Below, one piece after another: positions 44,255-51,890 of a stretch of DNA of 64,000 bases; the first letter of the stretch is position 1, and each line of letters begins with the position of its first letter. Where the stretch lies: NCBI RefSeq assembly GCF_030273315.1, contig NZ_CP127174.1, positions 2,914,001-2,978,000 of the forward strand. The letters are read 5' to 3'. The notes below the pieces were generated by a model, which did no database searches, had not been told where the DNA came from, and worked only from the letters and a program-made list of their open reading frames with translations. The position numbers and the translations under genes were made by a program. The stretch is from Natrialbaceae archaeon AArc-T1-2 (GTDB lineage: Archaea > Halobacteriota > Halobacteria > Halobacteriales > Natrialbaceae).

Positions 44255-45418
44255 TCAGGTCGAGGGACCGATTCTGTGGATCGCGAACTGGCTTTCGCCG
44301 AGGACTTCCGAGAGCGTGTACTTCCCGTTTGCGACCTCCATAATCTCCTCCCAGAGCTGGTCGGTCGCCCAGTCGATGGGCTTGTCGCCGACTAACGCCT
44401 CGCTGACGTCGACGTCGGTCTCTTCGGGCACCCGTTCGGCGCTTCCGGGGTTCCCCGTAATCTTGATCGTCGGCATGATCGCGTTCGAGAGGGTGTGTCC
44501 CTGGCCGGTCGAGATGACCATGAAGTGAGCGCCGCCGGCACCGATACCGGTCACGCTCTCTGCGCCGTGTCCGGGCGTGTCCATGATGTACATTCCGGAT
44601 TCGTCGGGGATCTCCTCGCCGTAGTCGACGAGGTCCTGAATCGGGCCGTCACCGGACTTGACCAGCGCACCGAGAGACTTCTCCTCGATCGTCGTCAGCC
44701 CACCGTCCATGTTGTCGGGCGTCGGCTGGGCACCCCGGACGTCGTAGCCGGTCGCCTGGAGGCGTTTGTCCCAGTTGTCGACGTACTCGAGGATCTTTTC
44801 GGCGACGTCGTCGTTGACGGCACGCTCGGCCAGCCCTTCTTCACCACCGAAGAACTCCGGCGTCTCAGCGAAGACACCCCGTCCACCCTGCTCGATCAGC
44901 CGCCAGACGGCCCCTGCGGTCGCGTAGTGCTGACAGAGTCCGCTGGTCGTATCGGAGGTGGCGCAGTTGATTCCGAATGTGAGATTCGAGATGTCGTGTG
45001 GCTCTCGCTGCTGTGCGGAGGCGTCCTGGACCATCTCCTGGGCGGCCTCGACGGTCGCTTGCAGTCCGTTCATCACGCCTTTTTCACCGTGGATGTTGAC
45101 GCTTTCTGCGGGACGCCCCGTCTCCGCGACGTCTGCAGCCAGCTCGTCCCCGTCGACGCTCTCGCCAGCGTGTGCGACGACGACTGCACCGTAGCTGTTC
45201 GGATGCGTGGCATACCCCAGCAACGTCCGGTACGTCTGGAACACGTCCGGCTTGGTCTGACAGCGCCCCAGGGGGTGGGTGATCGGGACCGTTCCCTCGA
45301 CGATGTCGGCAGCGCGCTTTACCGTGTCGTTTGCGTACGGTGCCGTCGAGATGATCGGGACGTGGTTTCGGATGCCGATACTACCGTCGGGTCGCTCGTA
45401 TCCTAAGAATTCAGTCAT
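44255..45418 (-). CDS. suyB: UxaA/SuyB-family lyase, large subunit
   Basis: 387 aa. The UxaA/altronate-dehydratase fold starts EFLGYERPDGSIGIRNHVPIISTAPYAND and has THPLGRCQTKP, FGINCATSDTTSGLCQHYATAGAVWRLIEQGGRGVFAETPEFFGGE and MDTPGHGAESVTGIGAGGAHFMVISTGQGH. Family members eliminate water from sugar acids or, as SuyB with SuyA, sulfite from (R)-sulfolactate to give pyruvate. Separate large and small subunits plus nearby sulfite oxidase and exporter genes favour the Suy reading. Altronate- or galactarate-like dehydration is the main alternative. Confidence 0.8.
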   Translation of the reverse strand: MTEFLGYERPDGSIGIRNHVPIISTAPYANDTVKRAADIVEGTVPITHPLGRCQTKPDVFQTYRTLLGYATHPNSYGAVVVAHAGESVDGDELAADVAETGRPAESVNIHGEKGVMNGLQATVEAAQEMVQDASAQQREPHDISNLTFGINCATSDTTSGLCQHYATAGAVWRLIEQGGRGVFAETPEFFGGEEGLAERAVNDDVAEKILEYVDNWDKRLQATGYDVRGAQPTPDNMDGGLTTIEEKSLGALVKSGDGPIQDLVDYGEEIPDESGMYIMDTPGHGAESVTGIGAGGAHFMVISTGQGHTLSNAIMPTIKITGNPGSAERVPEETDVDVSEALVGDKPIDWATDQLWEEIMEVANGKYTLSEVLGESQFAIHRIGPST

Positions 45419-45436
45419 TATTCGTCTCCGTGATAG

Positions 45437-45760
45437 TCACTCGCTAATCCCTTCGATCGCTTCACTGTCGGACTGGTCGCCACGGCCGTAGTTGCTATCG
45501 ACGTTGTGTGTATGTACCCAGTCGCCAGCCTCGATATCTTGGCTGGCGTAGCCGATGCTCAATCCGTACTTGCATACAGTGTCACCTTCGTCGATGTCGG
45601 TGAGAGCCACTTTGTGTCCAAACGGAATGTCCTCGTTAACAGTGACCGTTCGAACTTCGTCGCCGACGGGGACGTCGACGACCTCACCCTCCTCAACCTC
45701 TCTGATGAAGGTCCCGACGTTGTCCTCCGGTGTGACGACTTCGATGTATTGCTCTGCCAT
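45437..45760 (-). CDS. suyA: UxaA/SuyA-family lyase, small SAF-domain subunit
   Basis: 107 aa from the ATG at 45760; the longer upstream frame lacks coding character and contains the promoter. The SAF domain reads VNEDIPFGHKVALTDIDEGDTVCKYGLSIGYASQDIEAGDWVHTHNVDSNYG, as in SuyA and the UxaA N-terminal domain; the H-x-H pair near the end is the expected metal or substrate contact. It stops 18 bases before suyB starts. Partner and caveats as for suyB. Confidence 0.85.
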   Translation of the reverse strand: MAEQYIEVVTPEDNVGTFIREVEEGEVVDVPVGDEVRTVTVNEDIPFGHKVALTDIDEGDTVCKYGLSIGYASQDIEAGDWVHTHNVDSNYGRGDQSDSEAIEGISE

Positions 45761-45761
45761 T

Positions 45762-45823
45762 GCATACCGGCCTTCTGGTCGATAGACCATATATGTTTCG
45801 GAGAGGTGGCATTCACGGTATGC
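45762..45823. promoter_or_regulatory. Inverted repeat spanning the suyA promoter
   Basis: GCATACCG (45762-45769) and CGGTATGC (45816-45823) form an 8-bp inverted repeat, 46 bases apart. Between them, read on the minus strand, AAACATATATGG is TATA-like about 30 bases before the suyA ATG. Half-sites on both sides of the promoter could be a repressor-loop operator, perhaps for the IclR at 51111. No second copy was seen. Confidence 0.4.
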
Positions 45824-46008
45824 GAACACGATTAGCTCCGGAGACGATGAACCGGACGTCGTCGAGATCCGTCGTGATTCGGTAAGGACCGATGCATCGC
45901 GGCGTCCTGACTTCGGAAGCGTGAAACGGCGAACGGCCTGGATAGTCGACGTCATTCACCGGAGACAAAACATATACTTCGTAGCCGATACGAGTGTACC
46001 GCCGTGAC

Positions 46009-46809
46009 ATGGTAACAGCTACTCTGGCCGCGTCGAGCGTCTACACCGTCGCTGGGATCGAACTCACCGCGTTCGAGGCCGTCCTCGCGCTTGGAATTCT
46101 TCTCCTCGGTGGTTTCGTCAAAGGCACCGTTGGGTTCGCAGTCGGTCTCATCACGGTGGCTGGACTCGTCCAGGTATTCCCTCCCCAGATCGCCTTAGTA
46201 GCGCTCTCGATCCCGTTTTTCGTATCGAACGTCGTCGTACTGGCCGGAGACGGTGTTCCTGTGGGGTTTCTCCGGGAGCAGATCCCGTTCGTGGTCGCTC
46301 TCGTCGTCGGTCTGTTCGCAGGTGTCTGGTTGCTCACCGTCCTTTCGCCGGAACTTCTGTACCTGTTCATCGCCGGGTACGTGATGCTCTTTCTCGGGTT
46401 CCAGCACGTCGAAGAGCGGATACAGGAACACGCCTCCAGCGACAGCGCGGGAGCGTTCTCGGGATCGCTTAGCGGTCTCCTCGGCGGCGCGGTGAGCGCA
46501 CCGGGCCCACCGCTTGTCATTCATACGTACCTGAACACGATCACGGATCGTCGGGCGGTGTTCGTAACCGGTGTCTCTGCACTGTTTCTCATCGCCCACG
46601 CCGTTCGAGTCCTCTTTCTCGCCCGCGCGGGTCTGTTACACGTCAGAGAGATCCTGCTTGGCGCTGTCTTTACCGTCCCGATCTTCGTCGGGGTGACGCT
46701 CGGAATCGCCTTCCGACCGCACATCGACGACGAGACGTTCACGCTGTTGATCAAGGTACTCCTGGCCGTGATCGGTATTCGGCTACTTCTGAACGGGTTC
46801 GGCTGGTAG
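46009..46809 (+). CDS. TauE/SafE-family membrane exporter
   Basis: 266 aa from the ATG at 46009 with about eight helices. The TauE/SafE repeats are LGGFVKGTVGFAVGLITVAGL in the N-half and GSLSGLLGGAVSAPGPPLVIHTYL in the C-half. Members export sulfite or sulfoacetate in sulfonate-degrading bacteria, among other anions. It lies beside the suyAB pair, divergent from it, which supports sulfite export. It converges on the lyase gene with ten bases between stops. Confidence 0.88.
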   Translation: MVTATLAASSVYTVAGIELTAFEAVLALGILLLGGFVKGTVGFAVGLITVAGLVQVFPPQIALVALSIPFFVSNVVVLAGDGVPVGFLREQIPFVVALVVGLFAGVWLLTVLSPELLYLFIAGYVMLFLGFQHVEERIQEHASSDSAGAFSGSLSGLLGGAVSAPGPPLVIHTYLNTITDRRAVFVTGVSALFLIAHAVRVLFLARAGLLHVREILLGAVFTVPIFVGVTLGIAFRPHIDDETFTLLIKVLLAVIGIRLLLNGFGW

Positions 46810-46819
46810 GGCCCGCAGG

Positions 46820-48322
46820 CTACGAGCGGATCGTATCGACGCAGTCGGCGAGTTCGTCACTGGCGTTCTCGAGCGCTTCGCGCCGTCCGTTGATGGTGAC
46901 AGCGTCCTCGTCGAGGTTTGCCCGTCGGTCCTGGATCATCCGCTGGACTTCTCTCGGAGCTGGACCGCCAGGAACGTCGTGAGCCTCGACGAACTCCCGA
47001 GGATCGAGCGCGGACTGAACGAACTCGTCGTCGATGTCGAGTTCGTCTCCGGTTATCTCGACGGCCGATTCGTTGACGAGGTCTGCGTCGACCTCGGTTG
47101 CGTCGAGGTTCCGATCCAGTGCACGCCCGACTAGATCGCCCACGATTCGGTGGGCCGTGCGGTACGTCAGGTCTGTCCGGCGGTCGATCTTGGCCGCGAG
47201 TTCGCTGCAAGATGCGAACCCTTCGGCCGCGAGTCGCTCCATCTCCTCGGCGTTGAACGTCGCGCTTCCGACGGTCCCATCGAGAAGCGTAAGCGACCGT
47301 TCAACCTCCTCGAACGCGTCGAACAGGGGGTGGACCGCGTTCTCTTCGACGTCTTTGATGTCCTGGAAGTTGGTGTTGTGAAGCGTCTCGAAGACGGCAG
47401 ACACGTGCCCTACCGCGTACGCTGCCCGCCCACGGACGTACTCGAACGGGTACGGGTTTTTCTTCTGTGGCATGAGACTGCTCGAGCCGGAGTATTCGTC
47501 GCCGATCTCGACGAAGTCGAACTCCCAGGTGTGCCACGTATAGAGGTCCTGGCAGAACCGGCTCAACGTCACCATCATGTTCGCCATCGCCGTGGCCGGC
47601 TCCATGTGATGGTCGCCACCGGAGACACAGTCTATCGTGTTCTCTTTGTAGCCGTCGAACCCCAGCAGATCTGCCACGAGCTGTCGATCAAGATCGTACG
47701 ACGCTCCGGAGAGGGCACCACAGCCGAGGGTGCACTCGTTTACCGTCTCGTACGCACCGAGCAGCCGCCGGGTGTCGCGTTCGAGCGAGTCGACGATTCC
47801 CAGCAGGTAGTGAGCGACCGTCGACACCTGCGCGTGCTGGTAGTGGGTCCACTGTGGCATGACCGTCTCGATCTCCCGTTCGGCGAGATCGAGGAGCGTG
47901 CTCCGTAGCGAAACGACGCACTCGAGCACGTCGAGTAACGACTCGCGTTCGACCATTCTGGCGAGCGGTTCGGGACGGGTTCGCCCGATGTTGATGTTGC
48001 CGGCCACGTCTTCGCCGACCCGTTCGTTGAGCTGGTACTCCATGTGCGAGTAGAAGTACTCGAGGCTCGGGTTGTACTCCCCGAGTACCTCCGGCCCTTC
48101 GTCCTCGAGATCCGCGAGTGCGTTCAGCAGTTGTGCGCCGTCGTCCTCGTCGACGATGCCCGATTCGACGAGCATCACCGTCCAGGCCTTGTTCGTCTCG
48201 ATGAGCGGGTAGAAGTAGTGGTCGCGCTTGAACTCGTACGTCGGTTGCTGGATCGTTTCCGTGTACACTTCGCCCGGTGCGGTCTCTAGTCGTTCCCGTG
48301 AGATTTTCTCGTCTGACGACAT
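46820..48322 (-). CDS. Argininosuccinate lyase-like protein (fumarase/aspartase superfamily)
   Basis: 500 aa from the ATG at 48322. Superfamily motifs: NINIGRTRPEPLARMVER, TVMPQWTHYQHAQVST (catalytic His), ALSGASYDLDRQLVADLLGF, and the signature loop GSSSLMPQKKNPYPFEYVRGRA with the catalytic Ser. The enzymes split C-N (or other) bonds, usually releasing fumarate. No argininosuccinate synthetase is nearby, and length and context argue against arginine synthesis. The neighbouring SDH-like complex could handle a fumarate product. Some superfamily members act on sulfonated acids in coenzyme M synthesis, so a sulfo-substrate is possible. Confidence 0.85.
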   Translation of the reverse strand: MSSDEKISRERLETAPGEVYTETIQQPTYEFKRDHYFYPLIETNKAWTVMLVESGIVDEDDGAQLLNALADLEDEGPEVLGEYNPSLEYFYSHMEYQLNERVGEDVAGNINIGRTRPEPLARMVERESLLDVLECVVSLRSTLLDLAEREIETVMPQWTHYQHAQVSTVAHYLLGIVDSLERDTRRLLGAYETVNECTLGCGALSGASYDLDRQLVADLLGFDGYKENTIDCVSGGDHHMEPATAMANMMVTLSRFCQDLYTWHTWEFDFVEIGDEYSGSSSLMPQKKNPYPFEYVRGRAAYAVGHVSAVFETLHNTNFQDIKDVEENAVHPLFDAFEEVERSLTLLDGTVGSATFNAEEMERLAAEGFASCSELAAKIDRRTDLTYRTAHRIVGDLVGRALDRNLDATEVDADLVNESAVEITGDELDIDDEFVQSALDPREFVEAHDVPGGPAPREVQRMIQDRRANLDEDAVTINGRREALENASDELADCVDTIRS

Positions 48323-48434
48323 CGACTTTCGCTTGTCGTCCGGACAGTATAAATCCAGGGGGTGACGTCGGGACCGATCACGGAGACGCGAACCGGAGAT
48401 CGAAGTCGTCGGCAGCAGGGTTAGACTCAAATAC

Positions 48435-48450
48435 CTACAGTTTGTTGTAG
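48435..48450. promoter_or_regulatory. Palindrome in the sdhA-like promoter
   Basis: CTACA-GTTTGT-TGTAG, 9 bases before the ATG at 48459 and just after a TATA-like CTCAAATA (about 48426-48433). Position between TATA and start fits repressor binding. The transcript is probably leaderless or nearly so. Confidence 0.4.
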
Positions 48451-48458
48451 CAAATCAC

Positions 48459-50216
48459 ATGGTTCAGTACGCTGAGCGAGCAACCGATGTAGCGATCATC
48501 GGTGCCGGAGGTGCAGGGCTGTTCGCGGCGATGTATGCCGACGATAACACCCCCGATGATCTCGACGTGACCGTCGTCGTCAAGAAACTCGCCGGGAAAA
48601 GCGGCTGCACCCGCATGGTGCAGGGAGGGTACAACGCAGTACTCCATCCAGACGACTCGATCGAGGACCACTACGTAGACACCATCGAGGGCGGAAAGTG
48701 GATCAACGACCAGGAGCTAGCGTGGACGCTGGTCGAGAACGCGCCGAAGGTCATTCGGAAACTGGAAAACGATCTCGGGGTCTTCTTCGACCGAGACGAG
48801 GACGGTAACATCCATCAAAAGCCGTTCGCGGGACAGTCGTTCGACCGGACGGTCCACAAGGGCGATCTGACCGGGATCGAGATCATGACGAAGATCCGTG
48901 ACGAGCTGTTGACCCGCGACGTGACGTTCCTCGAGGAGACCCGGGCCGTCGACCTCCTGACTCGAGACGGTGAGGTCGTCGGCGTCGTCGTGTTGGACAT
49001 GCGCTCCGGCGAGTTCGAGGTGATTACCGCCAAGGCCGTCGTCCTCGCTACCGGTGCCGGCGCGACGATGTACCGTATCTCGACGCCAGCTCTCGAGAAG
49101 TCTGCGGACGGACAGGCGATGGCGTACCGTCGAGACGCTCCGCTGCAGGACATGGAGATGATGCAGTTTCACCCGACTGGGTTGCTGGCGGGAGATACGA
49201 AACTCACGGGTGGCGTCATCGAAGAGGGAATCCGTGGGGAAGGAGCACATCTCTACAACGCCGAAGACGAGCGGTTCATGGAAAAGTACGCGCCCGAGGA
49301 GATGGAACGGGCGACGCGAGATATCGTTTCCCGGGCGAGCTACCAGGAGATCATCGACGGTCGAGGAACGGAACGCGGCGGTGTGTTACTCGATGCGACC
49401 CACCTCGGAACCGAGTTCGTCGAGGAGACGTTCCCCGGAATGACGGAGCGAACGCGAAACGTCGGACAGGATCTCTCGACCCAGCGAGTCGAGGTATCGC
49501 CGACGTCTCACTATCACATGGGAGGCGTCACCATCGACTCCGACTGTGGGACGGAACTGCCGGGACTGTTCGTCGCTGGGGAAGACGCTGGCGGTGCCCA
49601 CGGGGCGAACAGACTGGGCGGAAACGGCGTCGTCGACTCGACGGTACTCGGCAAGCAAGCCGGGGAGGCCGTCGCGGACTACGTCGAGGACCGACCGCGC
49701 CCGTCGTACGACTCAGAACAAGTAGAACGCGTGATCGAACGGGTCACAGCGCCTCTCGACCGGGAGGACGGAGCCGACGTATACGACCTCCGTGACGAAC
49801 TCGAGGACGTGATGTGGGAGCACGTCGGCGTCGTCCGAACCGGGGAGAAACTCGACACGGGAATCGAACGTATTTGCGGGATTCGCGACGCACTCGACGA
49901 CGTCGCGGTGTCGGGGACCCGCAGGTACAACCTGGAGTGGAACGAGTACATGGACCTCGAGAACCTCTCGCTGATCGCGGAGACGGTCGCACGAAGTGCC
50001 CGCTACCGGACGGAGAGCCGGGGGGCACACTACCGCGACGACTACCCCGAGCGCGACGACGACGAGTGGATCGCCAACGTCTACGTCAGGCGCACCGACG
50101 ACGGAATGGAGCTTTGGAAGGAAAACGCCGCGTTCAGTCGGACGCACCCGAACGACGTCGAGGACGCCCTCGTGACCGTGTCGGACGCTGACGACAGACG
50201 GGCAAAGAGTGACTGA
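48459..50216 (+). CDS. sdhA: Succinate dehydrogenase/fumarate reductase-like flavoprotein, Cys in place of FAD-linking His
   Basis: 585 aa. FAD motif VAIIGAGGAGLFAAM; substrate residues kept: MQFHPTGLL, RDIVSRAS (base Arg), SHYHMGGV and GANRLGGNGVVDSTVLGKQAGE. So it should act on a C4-dicarboxylate-like acid. In the segment that normally reads SHTVxAQGG, it has SGCTRMVQGG: Cys-50 replaces the His that holds FAD covalently, so flavin is either non-covalent or thioether-linked. That raises the possibility of fumarate reduction or a substituted succinate. Twenty bases before sdhB; anchors are on the other strand at 43.5-44.2 kb. Confidence 0.88.
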   Translation: MVQYAERATDVAIIGAGGAGLFAAMYADDNTPDDLDVTVVVKKLAGKSGCTRMVQGGYNAVLHPDDSIEDHYVDTIEGGKWINDQELAWTLVENAPKVIRKLENDLGVFFDRDEDGNIHQKPFAGQSFDRTVHKGDLTGIEIMTKIRDELLTRDVTFLEETRAVDLLTRDGEVVGVVVLDMRSGEFEVITAKAVVLATGAGATMYRISTPALEKSADGQAMAYRRDAPLQDMEMMQFHPTGLLAGDTKLTGGVIEEGIRGEGAHLYNAEDERFMEKYAPEEMERATRDIVSRASYQEIIDGRGTERGGVLLDATHLGTEFVEETFPGMTERTRNVGQDLSTQRVEVSPTSHYHMGGVTIDSDCGTELPGLFVAGEDAGGAHGANRLGGNGVVDSTVLGKQAGEAVADYVEDRPRPSYDSEQVERVIERVTAPLDREDGADVYDLRDELEDVMWEHVGVVRTGEKLDTGIERICGIRDALDDVAVSGTRRYNLEWNEYMDLENLSLIAETVARSARYRTESRGAHYRDDYPERDDDEWIANVYVRRTDDGMELWKENAAFSRTHPNDVEDALVTVSDADDRRAKSD

Positions 50217-50235
50217 TCCAAACCGAAATCTACCA

Positions 50236-50967
50236 ATGACCGAACAAGAATTCACCGTTCATCGCTACGATCCGGAGACCGACGATGAGGCACAGTTCGA
50301 ATCCTACGATGTCCCGATCACCGAATCGACGTCGGTACTCGACGGGCTGTTCTACATCCAGGAAACGCTCAACGAGAACCTCTCGATGCGGTTTTCCTGT
50401 CGGCAGGGTGTCTGTGGGAGCTGCTGTATGGAGATAAATGGAAAGGCGCGGCTCGCCTGTCAGACGCCAGTCACCGATCTCGCTGACCAGGACGTCACCG
50501 TCCGACCCATGTACAACTTACCAGTCATCAAGGATCTCGTCGTCGACATGGATCCGTTTTTCGAGAGCTTCGAGGAGATCGATCCATCCTTCGAAGCCGA
50601 CGGGAGAGACGAGGACAGCGAAACCGCAGTGATACCCCCCGATTCTCGAGAACGAGAAGTCATCGATCCTCGAACGGACTGTGTCGGGTGTGGTGCGTGT
50701 TACTCGAGTTGTAGCGTTGCGGGCGAGACGTATCTCGGCCCAGCCGCCATAAACAAGGCCGTAACGCTTCTGAAGGACTCGCGGGAGACGAAAACTGACG
50801 AACGTCTCGCTCGGCTCTCCGAGACCGATGGCGTCTGGGGCTGTCACGTCCAGGGCGAGTGTAGTGACGTGTGTCCCAAGGATATCCCCGTCTCGGAGGG
50901 TATCCAACTGCTCAAACGGGACGCCGTCAAACGTGGAATCAAAGCACGTCTCTTTTCCTCGGACTGA
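50236..50967 (+). CDS. sdhB: Succinate dehydrogenase/fumarate reductase-like iron-sulfur subunit
   Basis: 243 aa from the ATG at 50236 (a GTG at 50209 would overlap sdhA). The [2Fe-2S] site is SCRQGVCGSCCMEINGKARLAC, the [4Fe-4S] site CVGCGACYSSC and the [3Fe-4S] site CHVQGECSDVCPKDIP, so the full electron wire is present. An acidic insertion rich in Asp/Glu (about residues 125-150) links the two domains. It transfers electrons between the flavoprotein and the SdhCD-like anchor. Confidence 0.92.
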   Translation: MTEQEFTVHRYDPETDDEAQFESYDVPITESTSVLDGLFYIQETLNENLSMRFSCRQGVCGSCCMEINGKARLACQTPVTDLADQDVTVRPMYNLPVIKDLVVDMDPFFESFEEIDPSFEADGRDEDSETAVIPPDSREREVIDPRTDCVGCGACYSSCSVAGETYLGPAAINKAVTLLKDSRETKTDERLARLSETDGVWGCHVQGECSDVCPKDIPVSEGIQLLKRDAVKRGIKARLFSSD

Positions 50968-51076
50968 GAGCGATAGACGTACTGCTTCCAACTCTACAAT
51001 CGGAATTGTATCCGCCCTTCGAACGGGTAGCTATGCGTTGCTTTACCACTCCTCTCGATTCGATAGGATCGAACAC

Positions 51077-51096
51077 GTGATTTATATTCTGGTCAC
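51077..51096. promoter_or_regulatory. Inverted repeat over the TATA box of the IclR gene
   Basis: GTGA (51077-51080) and TCAC (51093-51096) flank TTTATATTC, which lies about 25 bases before the ATG at 51111. A short inverted repeat on the promoter is a candidate self-regulation site. Confidence 0.35.
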
Positions 51097-51110
51097 TGTT
51101 ATTGGCGCCT

Positions 51111-51890
51111 ATGCCAGAAAACAACGCGCGGGGGCGTGCAGTGAAGTCCGACGAGCGGTTGTTCGACATAGTCGAATTTATCAGGGAGCAGGATGGTGCA
51201 GGCGTCACCGAGATCGCGTCGGAGGTCGGACTCGCAAAGAGTACCGTCCACGGTCACCTGACCTCGCTTCGCCGACGGGGATACGTCGTCAAAACCGACG
51301 ACGGATACCGCCTCGGGCTGGAGTTTCTGAATCACGGTAAATACGTTCAGACCTCGTACAGCCTGTACACGATCGGTCAACAGAAGGTCAAACAGCTGGC
51401 GGCAAAGACCGACGAACGGGCGTGGTGTGTCGTCGAGGAAAACGGACTGGGATATTACCTTACGGGAGCCGAGGGGGACCATCCGGTACATCCGCCAGCC
51501 CGTATCGGGCAACGCGTTCACTTACACCCGCTGGCGTCCGGGAAGGCGATTCTCGCGCACTTACCGGAGTCACGCGTCGACGAAATCGTCGATCAGCACG
51601 GCCTGCCGGAGATCACATCGAACACGATCACCGACGAGGACGAGCTGTTCGCGGAGTTAGAGCGGACAAGAGAGCGTGGCTACGCCGTCAACAACATGGA
51701 GTCCCTATCCGGATTGTACGCGATCGGCGCGCCGGTCGTCGACGAGACCGGCGTCGTCAGGGGTGCACTATCGATTTCCGGACCCAAAAACCGACTGAAA
51801 GCCGAGAACAAGCAACACCGGTTCGTCGATCTCTTGCTCGGCGCGACGAACGAACTCGAGATCAACATTCGCAACCACCGTTCGATGTAG
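51111..51890 (+). CDS. IclR-family transcriptional regulator
   Basis: 259 aa from the ATG at 51111 rather than the upstream TTG. The winged helix reads EQDGAGVTEIASEVGLAKSTVHGHLTSLRRRGYVV; the effector domain has VHLHPLASGKAILAHLP and ESLSGLYAIGAPVVDETGVVRGALSISGPKNRL. It closes the putative sulfonate region, 143 bp after sdhB on the same strand, and is the best candidate for its regulator. It is close in length and motifs to the IclR at 10300, which suggests a shared origin. Confidence 0.93.
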   Translation: MPENNARGRAVKSDERLFDIVEFIREQDGAGVTEIASEVGLAKSTVHGHLTSLRRRGYVVKTDDGYRLGLEFLNHGKYVQTSYSLYTIGQQKVKQLAAKTDERAWCVVEENGLGYYLTGAEGDHPVHPPARIGQRVHLHPLASGKAILAHLPESRVDEIVDQHGLPEITSNTITDEDELFAELERTRERGYAVNNMESLSGLYAIGAPVVDETGVVRGALSISGPKNRLKAENKQHRFVDLLLGATNELEINIRNHRSM

